From Neospora caninum Liverpool (taxonomy: Eukaryota; Apicomplexa; Conoidasida; Eucoccidiorida; Sarcocystidae), in NCBI RefSeq assembly GCF_000208865.1, contig NC_018392.1, forward strand, positions 620,001 through 684,000: a DNA stretch of 64,000 nucleotides. The letters run 5' to 3'. Under the pieces are notes generated by a model that was not told the origin of the DNA, made no database searches, and saw only the letters and a list, made by a program, of their open reading frames with translations. Positions 38,723-51,786 of this stretch are shown here, piece by piece. Both the position numbers and the translations under genes were made by a program. Each line of letters starts with the position of its first letter. The stretch's first letter is position 1.

Positions 38723-41020
38723 ATGGCGCGTCGCTACGATTCCCGAACCACGACCTTCTCGCCGGAAGGGCGTCTCTACCAAGTTGAATACGCACTGGAG
38801 GCAATCAACAACGCTTCTTCCACTCTCGGGATTCTTGCGCAAGATGGAGTGGTCCTCGCTGCAGACAAAATGGTCACTTCCAAGCTTCTCGACCAGGGAA
38901 GAACCAAGGAAAAGATCTACAAGGTAGAAAACCCGAGCTGTCTTCAATTCTTGCGCTCTGGAGCCTGTCCCTTATAGCGGAGTCTTCCTCGTGCCTTTTC
39001 TCTTTCTTGGTCATTTTTTCGTTGTTGTAGCCTCGTCGTCTGTCCCTTCTCTTTGTCTCGTACACATGCTCTCCCGCGTGTTTACGAGCACGCCGTCTCG
39101 TTCGCTCGTCGTGCTTTTTGTGCACACACTTTGGTAGCTCTCTTTGCTCTTTTCCCTTCCGTCCCCCCTTCCTCTCTCTTTCTGCAGTTTTTGTGAGGTC
39201 GCCTCTCTCCCTGTCGATTCGCGTTTTCCTTTCCGCGTTCGTGGACCTCCGCGTCTCTTGATCGTTGGTGCCGCTTTTCCCTCGGGCTGTGGTGTATAGA
39301 ACTCTCAAACATCAGCCAAGATCCTGTCCTCTGTCTGCGCAGGTCGATGACCACGTCATGTGCGCCGTTGCAGGCCTAACTGCAGATGCAAACATTCTGA
39401 TCAGCCAGGCTCGCCTGATCGGACAGCGCTACCTCTACGCGTACGACGAGCCGCAGCCGATTGAGCAGCTGGTGCTTCAAATCTGTGACGTCAAGCAAGT
39501 GAGTGGTACTCTCTGAGACAGGAATGTGTACAAGCTTTTTCTTCAGTTATGCGATACAGGCAGCCAAGCTCTTTACATGCACAGGTAATACCAATCAGAT
39601 AACTGCAGCTAGACTCCCTGTTTACCGAAAGAGTTCACGACCGGTGGGGTAATGGGAAATGAAAGTCGTGTGACAGAATGAACTAGCCACAGCCACGGTG
39701 CCAGGAAAGGAAAGGGTGTGTCTGGGCGTATCACAGACACAGGTAACACACGGGCAATGCACGGACATATTCATGGCTGCCGTTGTGAAAAAAGGCAGGC
39801 ACCAGCCAACGGTATCGATTTCGTTCAAGTTGACAAGGGAAAGAGTGTGCGGAAGCTTTGCGAGTCCCGCGGACTTCGTATGTTTGCCTTCATGGAAAGC
39901 CAAGCTGTTTAAAATGGTGGCGTGAACGCGTTGAGTTTAGGGGCTGCTAGGTTACAGCGAGGGAAGAACAGAGGTGAAACATCGGAGAGAGAAAATATGC
40001 GTGGATGTGCAGACAGCGCGAGAGGGAGAATCTCAGTGTTACAGGTTCTCGAAACGGGTGTCTTCTCTTTCTTCTCGTGTGCGTCGTCGTCGAGTCGCTG
40101 TCGCCGGTCGATCTGTCTTTTTTTGACTCTCTGTCGCCCTTTGTCCTCTACGTCTTCTTCTCATTCTCTCTGTTTCGTGGTTTTCCTCTCCTGATTCGGC
40201 TGCTGTGTTCCCAGTCGTACACTCAGTTCGGTGGTCTGCGCCCCTTTGGAGTGAGCTTCCTCTTTGCTGGATGGGATCGTCACTACGGCTTCCAGCTCTA
40301 CCACACGGACCCCTCAGGCAATTACTCTGGGTGGAAGGCGACAGCTATTGGCGTCAACAGTCAGTCGGCGCAGTCGATTCTGAAACAGGTGAGTAGACAG
40401 CGTCAGAAAGTGAACAGAAAGCGCGCGCTCGACCTTTAGTCTTTTTGCCAGTCTGTCACACTGCCACGTGAGGAAAGCAGGCGGCTGGTTCTGGACTGAA
40501 AAGGTTGGCTCAGTCTATCTTCAAAAAAAGTACTAAAGGAGGCGCGGCTGCAGACACAGAGAAGAGCCTTCAGGCTTTGTGTGCGTGGCTCTCGTGCGCA
40601 CAAACACCCGAGCGCATGCGGTTCTTTTAGATTACCTACGCGGGCCGGAAATGCGGCGATGCCGAGTGCCCCGAAGGAAGGCCGGGGCTGTCGTCGCCAC
40701 CCTTGCTCAGTCTGCTCTACAGATGCCCGTTGTTTCTAAGCAACTTCGCTTTGTTCTAATGGACGGGTTAGGTCTGGTTTTCCGCCTCGCAGGAGTGGAA
40801 AGAGGACTTGGACGTTGACGCAGCTTTGCTGTTGGCCGCCAAGGTACTGAACAAAACGATGGACACGGGAGCCCCGAGTGCAGAAAAACTGGAGATCGCG
40901 ATTGTGAGGAAAGACCCGGCTGATGATTCGCGTCTGATTCAGCGCGTGCTGACAAACGAAGAGGTTACTGCACTCATCAAAAAGGCTCAAGAGCTCCAGG
41001 CTGAAGAACAGACGCCGTAG
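38723..41020 (+). CDS. PSMA4: 20S proteasome subunit alpha type 4 (alpha-3 position)
   Basis: Non-catalytic outer-ring subunit of the 20S proteasome core, cytosol and nucleus. Four exons with matching phases: 38723-38923, 39343-39498, 40215-40388 and 40793-41020, all GT-AG, encode 252 residues (human PSMA4 is 261). The N-terminal alpha signature is clear: [20 protein letters not shown] followed by [13 protein letters not shown]. The Ntn fold continues through [53 protein letters not shown] and [15 protein letters not shown]. The start ATG has A at -3 and G at +4. The short charged tail ([11 protein letters not shown]) lacks the longer KEKE-like tail of some animal orthologues. It is transcribed away from BCKDHA across a shared 3 kb spacer. 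Identification is secure. Confidence 0.97.
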
Positions 41021-42892
41021 AAACGGAGTTGAACAACGGATGGGCAGTCACCCTCATGAGGAGAGGGGTTCCGCTGCATAAACGTATGCGTGGCCGAGCG
41101 TTTTGTTAAAAGACCAGCTATCAAGTGTGCCTCTTTTCTGTGGGGTAGACGGGGAAACAACACAGTGAGTGCCGAACTGCACTTATCTTGTGGAGAATAG
41201 CGAAGCGGTGCGAGTGGTAGACGGTAAACCTCGTGAAAGGGGGCTCACCAGCTGCCTTCCGTTTTGTCTCCGAAGCAAGACAAAATCCTTTCCACTGGAA
41301 CACACCCCCCATCGTAGGTTTGTGCACACGACGAAATCCATGTCTGCCTTCGCAAACTATAGACTCGCCTAGCCAGAAGACGCTGTTTCTCGAAGCTCAT
41401 CTAGTCGGGTTGACAAGGAAATCGCAGGTGTAAATCGAAGGACTCCTTCCCCAACGAAGGGCGAACAAATGCGTTATCTCAGAAGCGCCTGACCGTCGAC
41501 TAAGTATGTCGATGCCGGTGCGATGCACTGTTTGTGGCCGTTTTCTAATGCCCCCCAGGTTTGCCCGATAGATCCATATGTGAACTCCTTTGCATGTCAA
41601 CGAAATAGCTGAGAAACAATGCACGTAGAAGGCGATGGAAAAGGACCGCTGGAAGGCCGTCACACGCTAAGTCAGCGACGCCAGGTACAGTCAGTCAGGC
41701 ACGTCTTACTCGTGAGTTGCGAACGCAGAAGCGTGAACACGAGAACAAACCAAGGCAGTGGTCCAGTGACAATCTCAGCTTCATTTGTGCGCGCTGCACA
41801 TTCGGTGTGGGCAAAAATCGACCAGGGAGCAACCGGCAAGGCGCCCCTGCCTGTGGCCGCACACCGGGAGTCAGTTTAGGGTGGCACTTGTTATTTCTGA
41901 GGGACACACACTGATGGGCAGGTTCCAGAGTCGAGAGTTGGTAGGCAGCCAGCGGAGTGGAGAGTTCCCGCAAATACGTTCTGGCGTGGGGAGTGGGGGG
42001 AAACATGAAACTGTGAGCCGGACAACGACTGTTCAGAAAAGCGCTGTGTTGGGAATAGGGGAACAAGAAAATGCTTCGAACGTGTTTGGATGCTAATGCT
42101 GAACATCGGTGTTGTGTTTATCGGTGTGGTTTGCGTTTTGGGGGCGTCCGTGCTCACTGTGTTCCGTATTAAAGGAAGAGGTTTACGGGGCGTGGAATGT
42201 TGAAGGAACGCAGGTATTTTGGCCTTTCCTTTTGCAGGGCTGTTGCATTTTAAAGTACTCGCAGCTACTGTTCTGTATATTCGAGCCGCCTCATCGGTCT
42301 ACCAAAACCGACATCCACAGACCCTCTACTCAGAAGGTTTGACAAAACTGTTGTGTGGTGGTTCGTGTTCCCAAAGTAGAACGGCAGAGGCACATGACCC
42401 AGGATGTGGCAGGAAAACGCAGCGCGTTCGCTGAGTGTCCTCCCCAAGGACAGGAACTTTCAATACTTTTTGGTTCTATCTCAGAACACCGCTCCTGGCG
42501 CGATTAGTTTCGTGTTAGTGGCGAATTCACATTTTTGCTGACCGCGTGGTTTTTGACGTTTCCCACCTCCACCTTGTCAATTGCATACAACTGATGTCAC
42601 CAGCGGTGTGTGATGCCCCAGGCAACACACCAATATTGCTGGCGCGAGAGACTATCGAAAGCAACGATATTGGCAAGGTTTAATTCTGGAGAATGCGTGT
42701 GAAGAGCTCTTCGTGTAATTCGTTCATCTTATGTGTGATAGCTGGAACGACAGTATCTTCTGTGGTCTCTTACCTACTTTTTGCGTGGCGGAAAATATCG
42801 TGCCGCTCGTTCGGGCGTCCATACCTGCCTATGCACACGCACACACAACCAGTGGGTCTACCCCTGTTCTTTCCCTCTTTGCCTTAAACAAA
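41021..42892. other. Intergenic between proteasome alpha-4 and START-domain gene
   Basis: About 1.9 kb with only short open frames (under 125 codons) and none with family resemblance. No microsatellites or RNA gene were recognised. Presumably holds the 3' untranslated region of the proteasome gene and the promoter of the START gene. Confidence 0.55.
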
Positions 42893-45554
42893 ATGCTTTC
42901 CTTTTTACGTGGTTCCCGAAGCACCGATAAAGCTGGTGGAGGCGGTGAGGCCGGGGATTCCGGTGAGCTGGGTTTGGCGTGGATCCGCAAAACCCTTGAG
43001 GCTGAGGCGAAACTCCAAAAAGCGAATGAGATCATCACCAACGCCAATATCCAAATATGCCCGGCAATCTTCGGCAACGATTTTTACCCTCCTGTGTACG
43101 AGCCTTCGGGGGAGGAGGCCCTACGATCACGCCTAGAAAAAGAGGTGCACAGACCTTACGAATGAAGCGGCGCCAGATTGGAAACACTCGGCACAACAAA
43201 GCTCTTCTGCTGCATAGATGCATGGGAACTCTCGAATTTGTTCGCTCGTCGCAGACAATGCGGTGGACAGGATGCTCTCAGTTCTTCGATCAGCTTTCTT
43301 ACTGTCTGTCACCGATGTGCTTGCCTTCACGTTGCGAAGAAGATACACACTTTTTCGGCATTGTGTTCCTACGGCTTTATGTCGCATCTGTTCGAGGGAT
43401 AATGTGTTCGCGCGCAGTTCATTGATGCTTGCGTGGCACCAAAGTTGGGGAAACTTCTCTGCAGAGGTTTTCATCATTAAACGCCCCTATGCTGTCTGAC
43501 TAGGTCGACTCCGCTGTTTATTCTTCGCAAGGCAAACCTCATTTCAGACAGGAAAGTACTCTCTAGATAGACGACCACAAATTGGCTCACTTTTGAATGC
43601 ACCCTGAACAGCCAAGACGCGGTCAAAAGCGATGTTGTGAGAATGGCGCCGTGGGATCTGTGTGAATTTATAGGCACTCGATGCAGTCGAACGGGCTACA
43701 CAGATCTTCGATGACACGGACGGATGGTCGCCATATGGCTGCACAGACGGCGTGCAGGTGAGGTTGAGAAATCCAGGCAGTTGTTTGTCGAAACTCACTG
43801 TCAGATCGGGAACTCTTACGTAAATCCCCCTATACATGCAAGCGGGGATATGTAGTGTCCCTTGTGAACAACGCTTTAGACACCACCTGAAGTCCGCATC
43901 GTGCAAAGGCAGGAACCCCGAATTGTCTGTTCAGGTCGTGTTTCGCATGGGACCTTTTTTGTTCTATCAGATTTACCAGAAGAAGCTGGATAAATCCCTT
44001 CCAGTTGTTCTTAAAGGAGAGTACACCTTTGTAACGGCTGAAGAGGCTGCGACTTTAACAAATACCATCACTATTGATGATATTTTCCAGTTCTTGAGGA
44101 ATACAGAAAACCGGGGTATTTACGACGGCATGTTTCGAGATGGCACTATCCTCCGCCGGCACAACGCGAGCGTCCTATCATATCAAGTCTTCAATGGAAT
44201 GATGGGGCTGCCTGGAAGAGAATTCATAATTAATGGCTTCGATCGTCACTTCGAAAGCGGCAACCGCATCATCATTGCAGGTATCCCCAAGTTGAGACAC
44301 GATGAGTCGTATACCACTATTCTTTGAAATCCTGATAACTACAACAAAGGTCATTGATGCACTAGAGATCTAAACATGCATTTTTTGACTGTATCCCCCA
44401 TCCCCGATGATGGAATATCCACAAGTAATCATGCTTACAACACATTCACACACGCACATGTTGACCGCATCTGCGACGATTTTCTGTAGAAGCACTTCTG
44501 CTGTACACCGTGTTCTCGTAGATTTATTTTTCCCTCATATATGTCGAAAGCGACAACAAACGCTTCTGCCCCATCTCGTTTGCATACGGCATGGGTATCT
44601 TAGAGAGAGTCGTCGGCGTTGTTTCGCTGAATCACTGAGGCGAGGACTTTCCCCGCTTAGTATTGGTCTGCCATTTCGCATATTCAGCTGATGTTTGGGT
44701 CACTAATATCAGAGTGTGCCCATACCGTTACGGTATTTTGCTTTTCACAGGTGCTACTCCTTCGGAAGAAGCTCTCGATGCAGACACTTTGTGCAAGTTG
44801 GGCATACCGAGGAAAAGCAGTGGTCTAATCCGTGCACATTGCTATATTGTTGGCTATGACATCACAAAAAATCCAGACGGCTCCGTTAAGGTACGGCTGC
44901 AGGGCGCTAATCACCACGATGAAAGAGATATTTGGCGTAGCTCCACCAGGAAGAGCCGGGCTACGCGTGGCGTGGAAAACTGACGATACCATTCCATCTG
45001 TATCTGGACGGGACTCTACGTCTTGCTGTGACACAAAAATTTGTAGACTTACGCATAGGGAGATGAATGTGCATAGGAAAAGGGAGTAACTCGATGCATG
45101 TAGGTTTCGGTTAGTAGGGTGATCACGTGAGTGGGCAGAAAGGTAGTTAAAAATAGGTAGGCAGGACAATAGAGGCAAGCCAAGATGGGTGAAACGGAAG
45201 ACATAATTAGGTAGTTGTACAGATGAACCGATATAACAATCCGCCTCTCTACTTCATCTTCCCCCAGCTATCAAAGCGAGCTATTAACGCCTGCCATCCT
45301 TGGTGTTTGTTTAGGTCGCCGCAATCAGTCAGCCAGAGCTTGGAGGCATGATCCCTCAGATGATCCAAAAGATGGTTGTCACGAATCACGTCGTGACTCT
45401 GAGCAAAATTCAGCGCTGGATCAAAGAGAATAAGTCGCTCAACAACAAAGCTATACCTCCTCCTGAGATATTCGTTAGCCACAATTGTTACCTTCCAGTC
45501 GAAAATATCACTGAGTACTACCAACAAGCTATCGCATCAGCAACAGAACAATAG
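42893..45554 (+). CDS. START-domain protein, probable lipid transfer protein
   Basis: Four exons with matching phase, 42893-43144, 43935-44280, 44751-44890 and 45315-45554, encode 325 residues. Residues 1-30 are Gly/Ser-rich with no signal peptide. The next stretch is helical, and from about residue 110 the START (StAR-related lipid transfer) fold is recognisable: TILRRHNASVLSYQVFNGMM, LPGREFIINGFDRHFESGNR (the family's 'PRDF' strand), IIAGATPSEEA, then GLIRAHCYIVGYDI and the C-terminal helix region QPELGGMIPQMIQKMV. START proteins hold one lipid in a hydrophobic pocket and move it between membranes; Plasmodium has a START phospholipid-transfer protein. The ligand here is unknown. The start ATG sits in CAAAATG; a longer in-frame extension upstream lacks an ATG in good context. 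Domain call firm, specific role inferred. Confidence 0.85.
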
Positions 45555-46970
45555 AAGGAAGTTGTCTTCGTTCGAACACAGAGATCGGACAGCACATCTC
45601 ATCTTTCTCGTGGTAACTGATGCTCCACGTCGTCTGTATAATGTGATTGTGATCCCACGCGGTTGTCCTCTCGCAAGCACGATCCAGCGTGAAAAAGCAG
45701 GCCTGCTGGATTTTTACTGTGCGAAAGCGGTTCCCGGTTTCTCTTACAACATACACTACGGCGCACTGGCGGAACTACCGCTCCGGTTAGCTCCTTGTGT
45801 GTGTCCTTGTACTTGAGGATACTGTGAGCTCTACCTAACTGCGTGGTGAGGAAGAGCTTCGAAGTGGCAACAACGATTTTAACGCCTCCTCATTCACATT
45901 CAGGAAATGGAACTCCACTTTGCAAGGACGTTTGCAAAGCCGTGTTCACGAGGTTCAGTAAACTGACAGAAATGGCACCAAGACGAAAACGTTGAAAGAA
46001 CTGGCTGTCGCCTTCGTGCCCTCTTCCAGCACAGTTCCGTCGTATGCCGGCCTTTCCCAGAGCAGAGAGATAGTGGCAATCTTCATAGTGGTAGGTTACA
46101 GATCATCGTAGAATTTTGGCCTGAGTTGAAAGCCACAACTACTCAACGCATTAACAAACTTCAACGCCGAGTGTAGGCGTTTCGACTGCTGCCCACAAGT
46201 GCAAGGAACCTGACCCGGCCAAGTTTGAGTACGAACGCAATTTGCACTGAAAGGTGGATCCTGCCCCTGGAGTGACAGAAATTAAAGACCGTATGTGTGC
46301 ACACATGTTCTCCACGGACTGTGTAGCCCGAATGTGGTCTAAAAAGCTGCCTCGACGTCTATGCAGTGCACTGTGTTCCTCTTTTCTGTCGCTTGTGGGG
46401 CAAGGCTTCCTTTGCTGCGAGGGAAGTCGTTCCTTCCAAGAGCATATCTTTGCTCCAATAGCATTGAGAGCAGTGACCGCAGAGCACTTTCAAGGCACAC
46501 CACATGGCTTGCACCCCACGCGCCTCATTTTTTCGTCGTATGGGGCTGCCGCGACACCGCACAAAACTGTAGCGTTGTTCGGTCGTGGCCCCGTTCCCCA
46601 CATGGAAGCCAGCTGCAGGACAGAACCTTACGAAAGGCTGGCAGGAGGAGCAGCATCCACTCAGGTGCAACACAAGAAAGCTTCTTGTTAAGGTTTACTT
46701 CCAGTTCGGGCTTACGACATACGTGGCATTCTTCAGTATCCCCGTTGCGCGGCACAGACGCAAAGGTTCGCCTCGATTTGGTGACGCTTTTTGTAATCCG
46801 AGGACGTTCTAGTCAAAACGCCCTTTTACCTTTGTCTGAAGGACTTTTCGTAAAAGAAGACGCCCAGAAAAAATTTTCTGTCATCGTGTTCAAGCGTTAA
46901 ATAGAGACAGTCGGAACTGTAACTGTTTAGATTGGCTACTCCTCGTGAGAAATGGAGCCAGGCTACAGAA
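45555..46970. other. Intergenic between START-domain gene and VWA gene
   Basis: About 1.4 kb. Frames 45562-45816 and 46361-46900 on the plus strand stay open but have no recognisable domain and no supporting splice pattern. Likely 3' untranslated region of the START gene followed by the promoter of the VWA gene. Confidence 0.5.
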
Positions 46971-49900
46971 ATGGCGAAACAAGACAAGTCCGTGGCCACA
47001 CCCCAAAGAGCTGGGATTCCTCGTGGCTTCAGAACGAATGAGCTTTATTACATCGAAGAGGACACTCAAAGTGAGAGGCTGCCTGCGTAGCTACTGTTAG
47101 TGGCTTCTTGCTGCGCGGTACTCAGTGAACTGGTTAGAAGTCTCAAGCCCTGAGTACGGAGGGTATAGAACAAGTTGGCATGTACACCTTTTTGCAATTT
47201 GCAGCGATTCGTTGCCACTGCTTGCCGCTTTGCAACTGTGTCTATCTTGTTTCACTCCAGGGAGGATTCACGTGCTCATGCAACAAAAGAAAGAGGGTCC
47301 TACCAGATCTCGACAGCCGGAGGGACCTCGGGCGCCTCAGAGCAGAACGCTGACTTTCACGGAGGACCCGCAACCAACCAATAAAAAGGCTTCAGAGGAT
47401 CCACTTCACAGGGTACAGATCACTTTGTGCGATGCCGCACGAACTCCACCACTCCCTCAAACACTTATCGGAGATCCCAAAGTAGCAGCGTATCTAAAGT
47501 ACTTTTCATCGTATGGAATATGCCCCCTCGAAGCGGCTTTTCAGTCCTATGGCTCTATTCAGGCTCTTTCCCCCTCTTCCTCGAAATCCTCTTTCCGCGC
47601 TAGTACTTTCGACGGAACGAACGGCAGCACTAGATCGGCGGCATCGTGTCGTATACCGATTGGGAGCGGTGGCTCAGCTCAATCAACCGAGGCACGCGGG
47701 AAAGCCGGGGCCAGAATTGTGCGAAGCACTAGTATTTCTACATCAATATCCTTGTCATCGAGAACTGGAAAACTGAGGCCAGACGGGGTGACTGAACATG
47801 GAGAAAAGGGACACGCCAGTTTGGCTGCAGCTCCTGTGGGAAGCCAGGAAGCGATTGCAGAACCATCTCGGCTTGGCCCTCCTCGCTCCGGGCCAGGAGA
47901 CTATGACCAAGAAACCGCAGCTCTGCGGCACTTGCCTAGAGCGGGTTCAATGAGTTCGCCCTTTGGGAAAAGGGCCAAGAATCCTCAGGTTGGAGGAAAC
48001 CGAGGGTCGGCACCCCACAGTATGGAGGCCGGAAACAGTGCAAGAGCAGCGTCGTGGTCTCGTCAGGAATCAGCCGTCATGAACCTTTCTGTGGCCGGTG
48101 TCGCGATGGCAGTGCCCACATTGACACATGATAGAACAGTCAGAGAATCGACGGCGACGAAAAGTCACGGCTCCACTTCGGAGGTTTTGCCACGTAAATA
48201 TCCCTACGGGGGTGGTGCCGCTATGAGGAAAGTAAAGGGCTCTGAGCTTATGAAGGGGAAGTCTGTCGTTGAGAAACAAATATCTGAGACGGCAAATAGA
48301 AAGATGGGCCTGTTAAAAGATCTCTCGTCGAAAACTGCTGCATTCAAACAAACAAGCAAGAAACTTGGACAGCGGGCGGTGGTCGAGAGCAAGCTACGGC
48401 ACGTAGAACATGTCCTAGAAGAGACATTTGCAGCGATAGAGAAACCGTTGCTGGCAGCGTCCGGATTTCCAGAATTCGCCCCCTCACCTGAGTCGCAACA
48501 AGGGTACTATCTGAAGAAGAGTCCGGGTTTCAGGTCCCTGTGTGACATGCAACGTGGAAGCGAATCACGTCTGACTAGAAAAACCCGCTATGTCATTGTG
48601 GTTGACCTGGCAATGGACATGGCAGTCTACCTCCCCGACGTCCGGGAGGAGCTTAGCAAGCTCATGCAGGAAACCATGCTGAAGCAGCACTCTGTCCTCA
48701 ATATCATTAAAATGGGTAATAAGGTGATTCAGACAGATGTGACACAGGTTTGCGCAGATTGCGAGGAGTTGAGAAGCAAGGGTGAAAAGAGAAAACTTTT
48801 ACCATGCATGGGAATCCAGACACAACGTGCCCCGCTTGAAACCGTGACGGCAGTGCTGAGCCTTCCGGGGATCTATTGGCTTTCTATGCACAAGGCATAT
48901 ACCGACAAACCGAATCCTAGAGTTGGCTACATACGTTTAGGTCATGCTGCGTATTCTTTCACGTTCTGGCAGGGAGGGCACGTACAAATAAACATTGAAA
49001 CCTCCCCGTGAATGCGGTGTATTCACCTACCGATGTGCTTCTATACGAACGGATACTGGTAATTCGGCAGCCACATCTTTTTGTATGGCCACCTGCCCGT
49101 CTACCAACCTACTAATATAGTAGCCTATCTGCAACGTTTGTCTTCGTGCAACCCTTTTGTAGGGTCCTCCGTTGCTATATCGCAGTCTGCGTCTCGCGAT
49201 TTTACTCACATGACGATACCTGTATGTCTCTCGTCCTGTGTATCTGCTTCTGCAGGTATTTTCCTGCATAACTTTCAGTTTTTTCCACCCATCTGGTGTC
49301 GCTGTCGAAAAATCTGTTCGCTCATTTCTGAATATATCTATTTGCGCATGCGTATTATTATCACGTTCCCTTCACTTCGCGCCGCGTAATGGGCCGCCGC
49401 CGCTTGGCAGTCCTCTAGTTACCTGTAGAGAAACGTTTCATTCGGACAGGCTGTTTCGCTGATTTTTTCAGTTTGTCTGTTCGTGCTGTATCGTGATGTT
49501 TTCAGGTAGAGGCCTGCTTCCCCACTATGCCTACCCGGGTTGACGAACGAACTGTTCTCGCCGTTGATAAATTCATCAACTCTCTTACGAAATCCAAACA
49601 CAAAGGCGGCAGCACCGATTTTGTCGAAGGTTTCCGAAAAGCACTTCTCATGAAGCCCGATGTGGTGTACTTGGTTTCCCATACTCCACCCTGTAAGATG
49701 CCGTCAAGCACGCACCCTTTCCCCCCCCCCCCCGGCGCCCTGATACATGTGAATGTTTCCATCAAAACCACACTTTTTTTAGGCTCCTATATACATGCTT
49801 GAGCCCGCCTACTGGCCTTTATTACAGTTTTACACAACCATCCAAAAAGAGAAGAAGCAGCGCTGCGTGAGCAGAACGAAACTTGGAATAAAAAGAAACT

Positions 49901-51744
49901 CGCAGGCATTCGTCCACGGCAACTGGGTACCGAAAGAAGGCTCTGATTTAGGTAAATGTAGCGGCGAAGTATTGCGACTAGGGTCCTTGTGCACTATATA
50001 CGTTACCTCGGTCTCGCGAAGTTATTCCCTATTTTCGAGATCTCCCCTAATTATGGATAGAGAATTTCATGCCGAACAGGACAGATTTCTTTCCTCGAAC
50101 ACAACTGCTGCGCAATTTCCGAATCCGTCTAGTTCCCTGTATCTGCCTATACGTGGTTATACCTGTATTGCCACAAGAGTTATTCGGATTGGGGAACGTG
50201 ACACCAAGCTGGAAACACCGGCGATTCTCACCGTCGATGGGGTGCGTTGCTTTGTAAGCCTCAGAGTTGCAACCGGGGCTCTCCGTCCACTCAAAGTCTC
50301 ACCCTTTCAGCTAGGACCTGGAAGTGTATAACTCAGCCACGCACTCGCATCCCTGCACTCTGCTTCCAGCTGCGCGGTTTGTTCGCATGTTGGACCCATT
50401 ATTTTCGCCGGTCCGTGAGTGAAAGCTCCGACAAAGCTCTTTTTATCCCTCCTTTTCGTTTGCAGCGGCAGTGCGACATCAAGAGACCTGCGTCAAGATG
50501 ATTGAGGACTACTTTCAGGCTTTAAAGGACACCGGATTGCCGACGGACGCCTATGGTCACCGCCCCCCGGCCGAATTTAGATATTTTGCGTTTCGTAGTC
50601 CTCTCGCTCAGCCTTCACACGAGCAATTCTTCCGTCAGATGTGTGTTGTCTCGGCCGACCCCGATGATCCAGAACGTGTGGCCGAAATGAACTGCGTACT
50701 CACAGATCGGGAGGCCTTGTGGAGATCAGTCCTCAGGGATACGAAACAGGCGAAGAAGCTACGGGCAAGATTGAAGGTAAGAATGGCTCTAGTTTTCCCC
50801 CAGTCATATCCCAGCTGCCTGGATGGTGTTTGGGGTGTTCATCCTGCACAGTTTTACAAAATCTCGGTAAAAAGGGAAACTTACCAATAGAGGATCGGGT
50901 AGTTTTCTTCCAGTTGCTCCATAAGACTGGCGGGTATTGCCAAAGTCCACATTCGAAATCTCCCTACTTCACCTGCCGCGCCGACAGAGGGACGGCAAGT
51001 GCATGGTTCTGTTAAATCGGAACGCAACGGCAGGCGCACATCGCTGGAGCCAGTTCTTGAGAGACACACACGAGCCCGAATCCTTTGCTGGCCAATCCAG
51101 CACGAAACAACTCCGCCGATTCGAGCCTAGAGCTGGTTGTCTCAGCTGTGTGGTCATCAAAGCACACGACAGGAACCGTTGTCTCGCGGTATTTGAGGCC
51201 TGTGCGCACGGGGCAAGTCAACGACGAATAGACAGACCCCGGGGGCGATTTTCGCATATCTTACTTTCGTTGAACACAGGCTCACATCCACAGAATTGTT
51301 GTTTCTCCAGGTTAGCTCTTCGGGCTATTTACGCTCACTTTGAGACTGAAGAATCATGCCACGTTTTGCCTGCTGTGCAGAGAACAGCCCAAGTTGCCGA
51401 GACTAGAGAACAGCTCCGCCGCGTAGTGCCGGTATGTCGTGCTCGACTTGAATCACATACGCATCAAAATCAGCGATACACAGCCGGTCACCAGTTGTTC
51501 ACTTACCTTCTTGTGACGTCGACGCAAGATCAAATTATAGGTATCTTCGACTGGCGCTCTAATGCTATGTGTGTCTGTGAGAACAGTGGAGAGAGGCTTT
51601 CTTCCGTTCGGTACCATAGAACAGGAGAGAAGTCGTAAATACGGTTTGAGCTTGGAGCAGGCGCGCCTGTCAAACACCTGTCTGAATCAGAAGGTGCAGA
51701 AACGCACCATGACCCGCGCCTCGACAGTCTTTACGCTGCATGCA

Positions 51745-51786
<42 letters not shown>

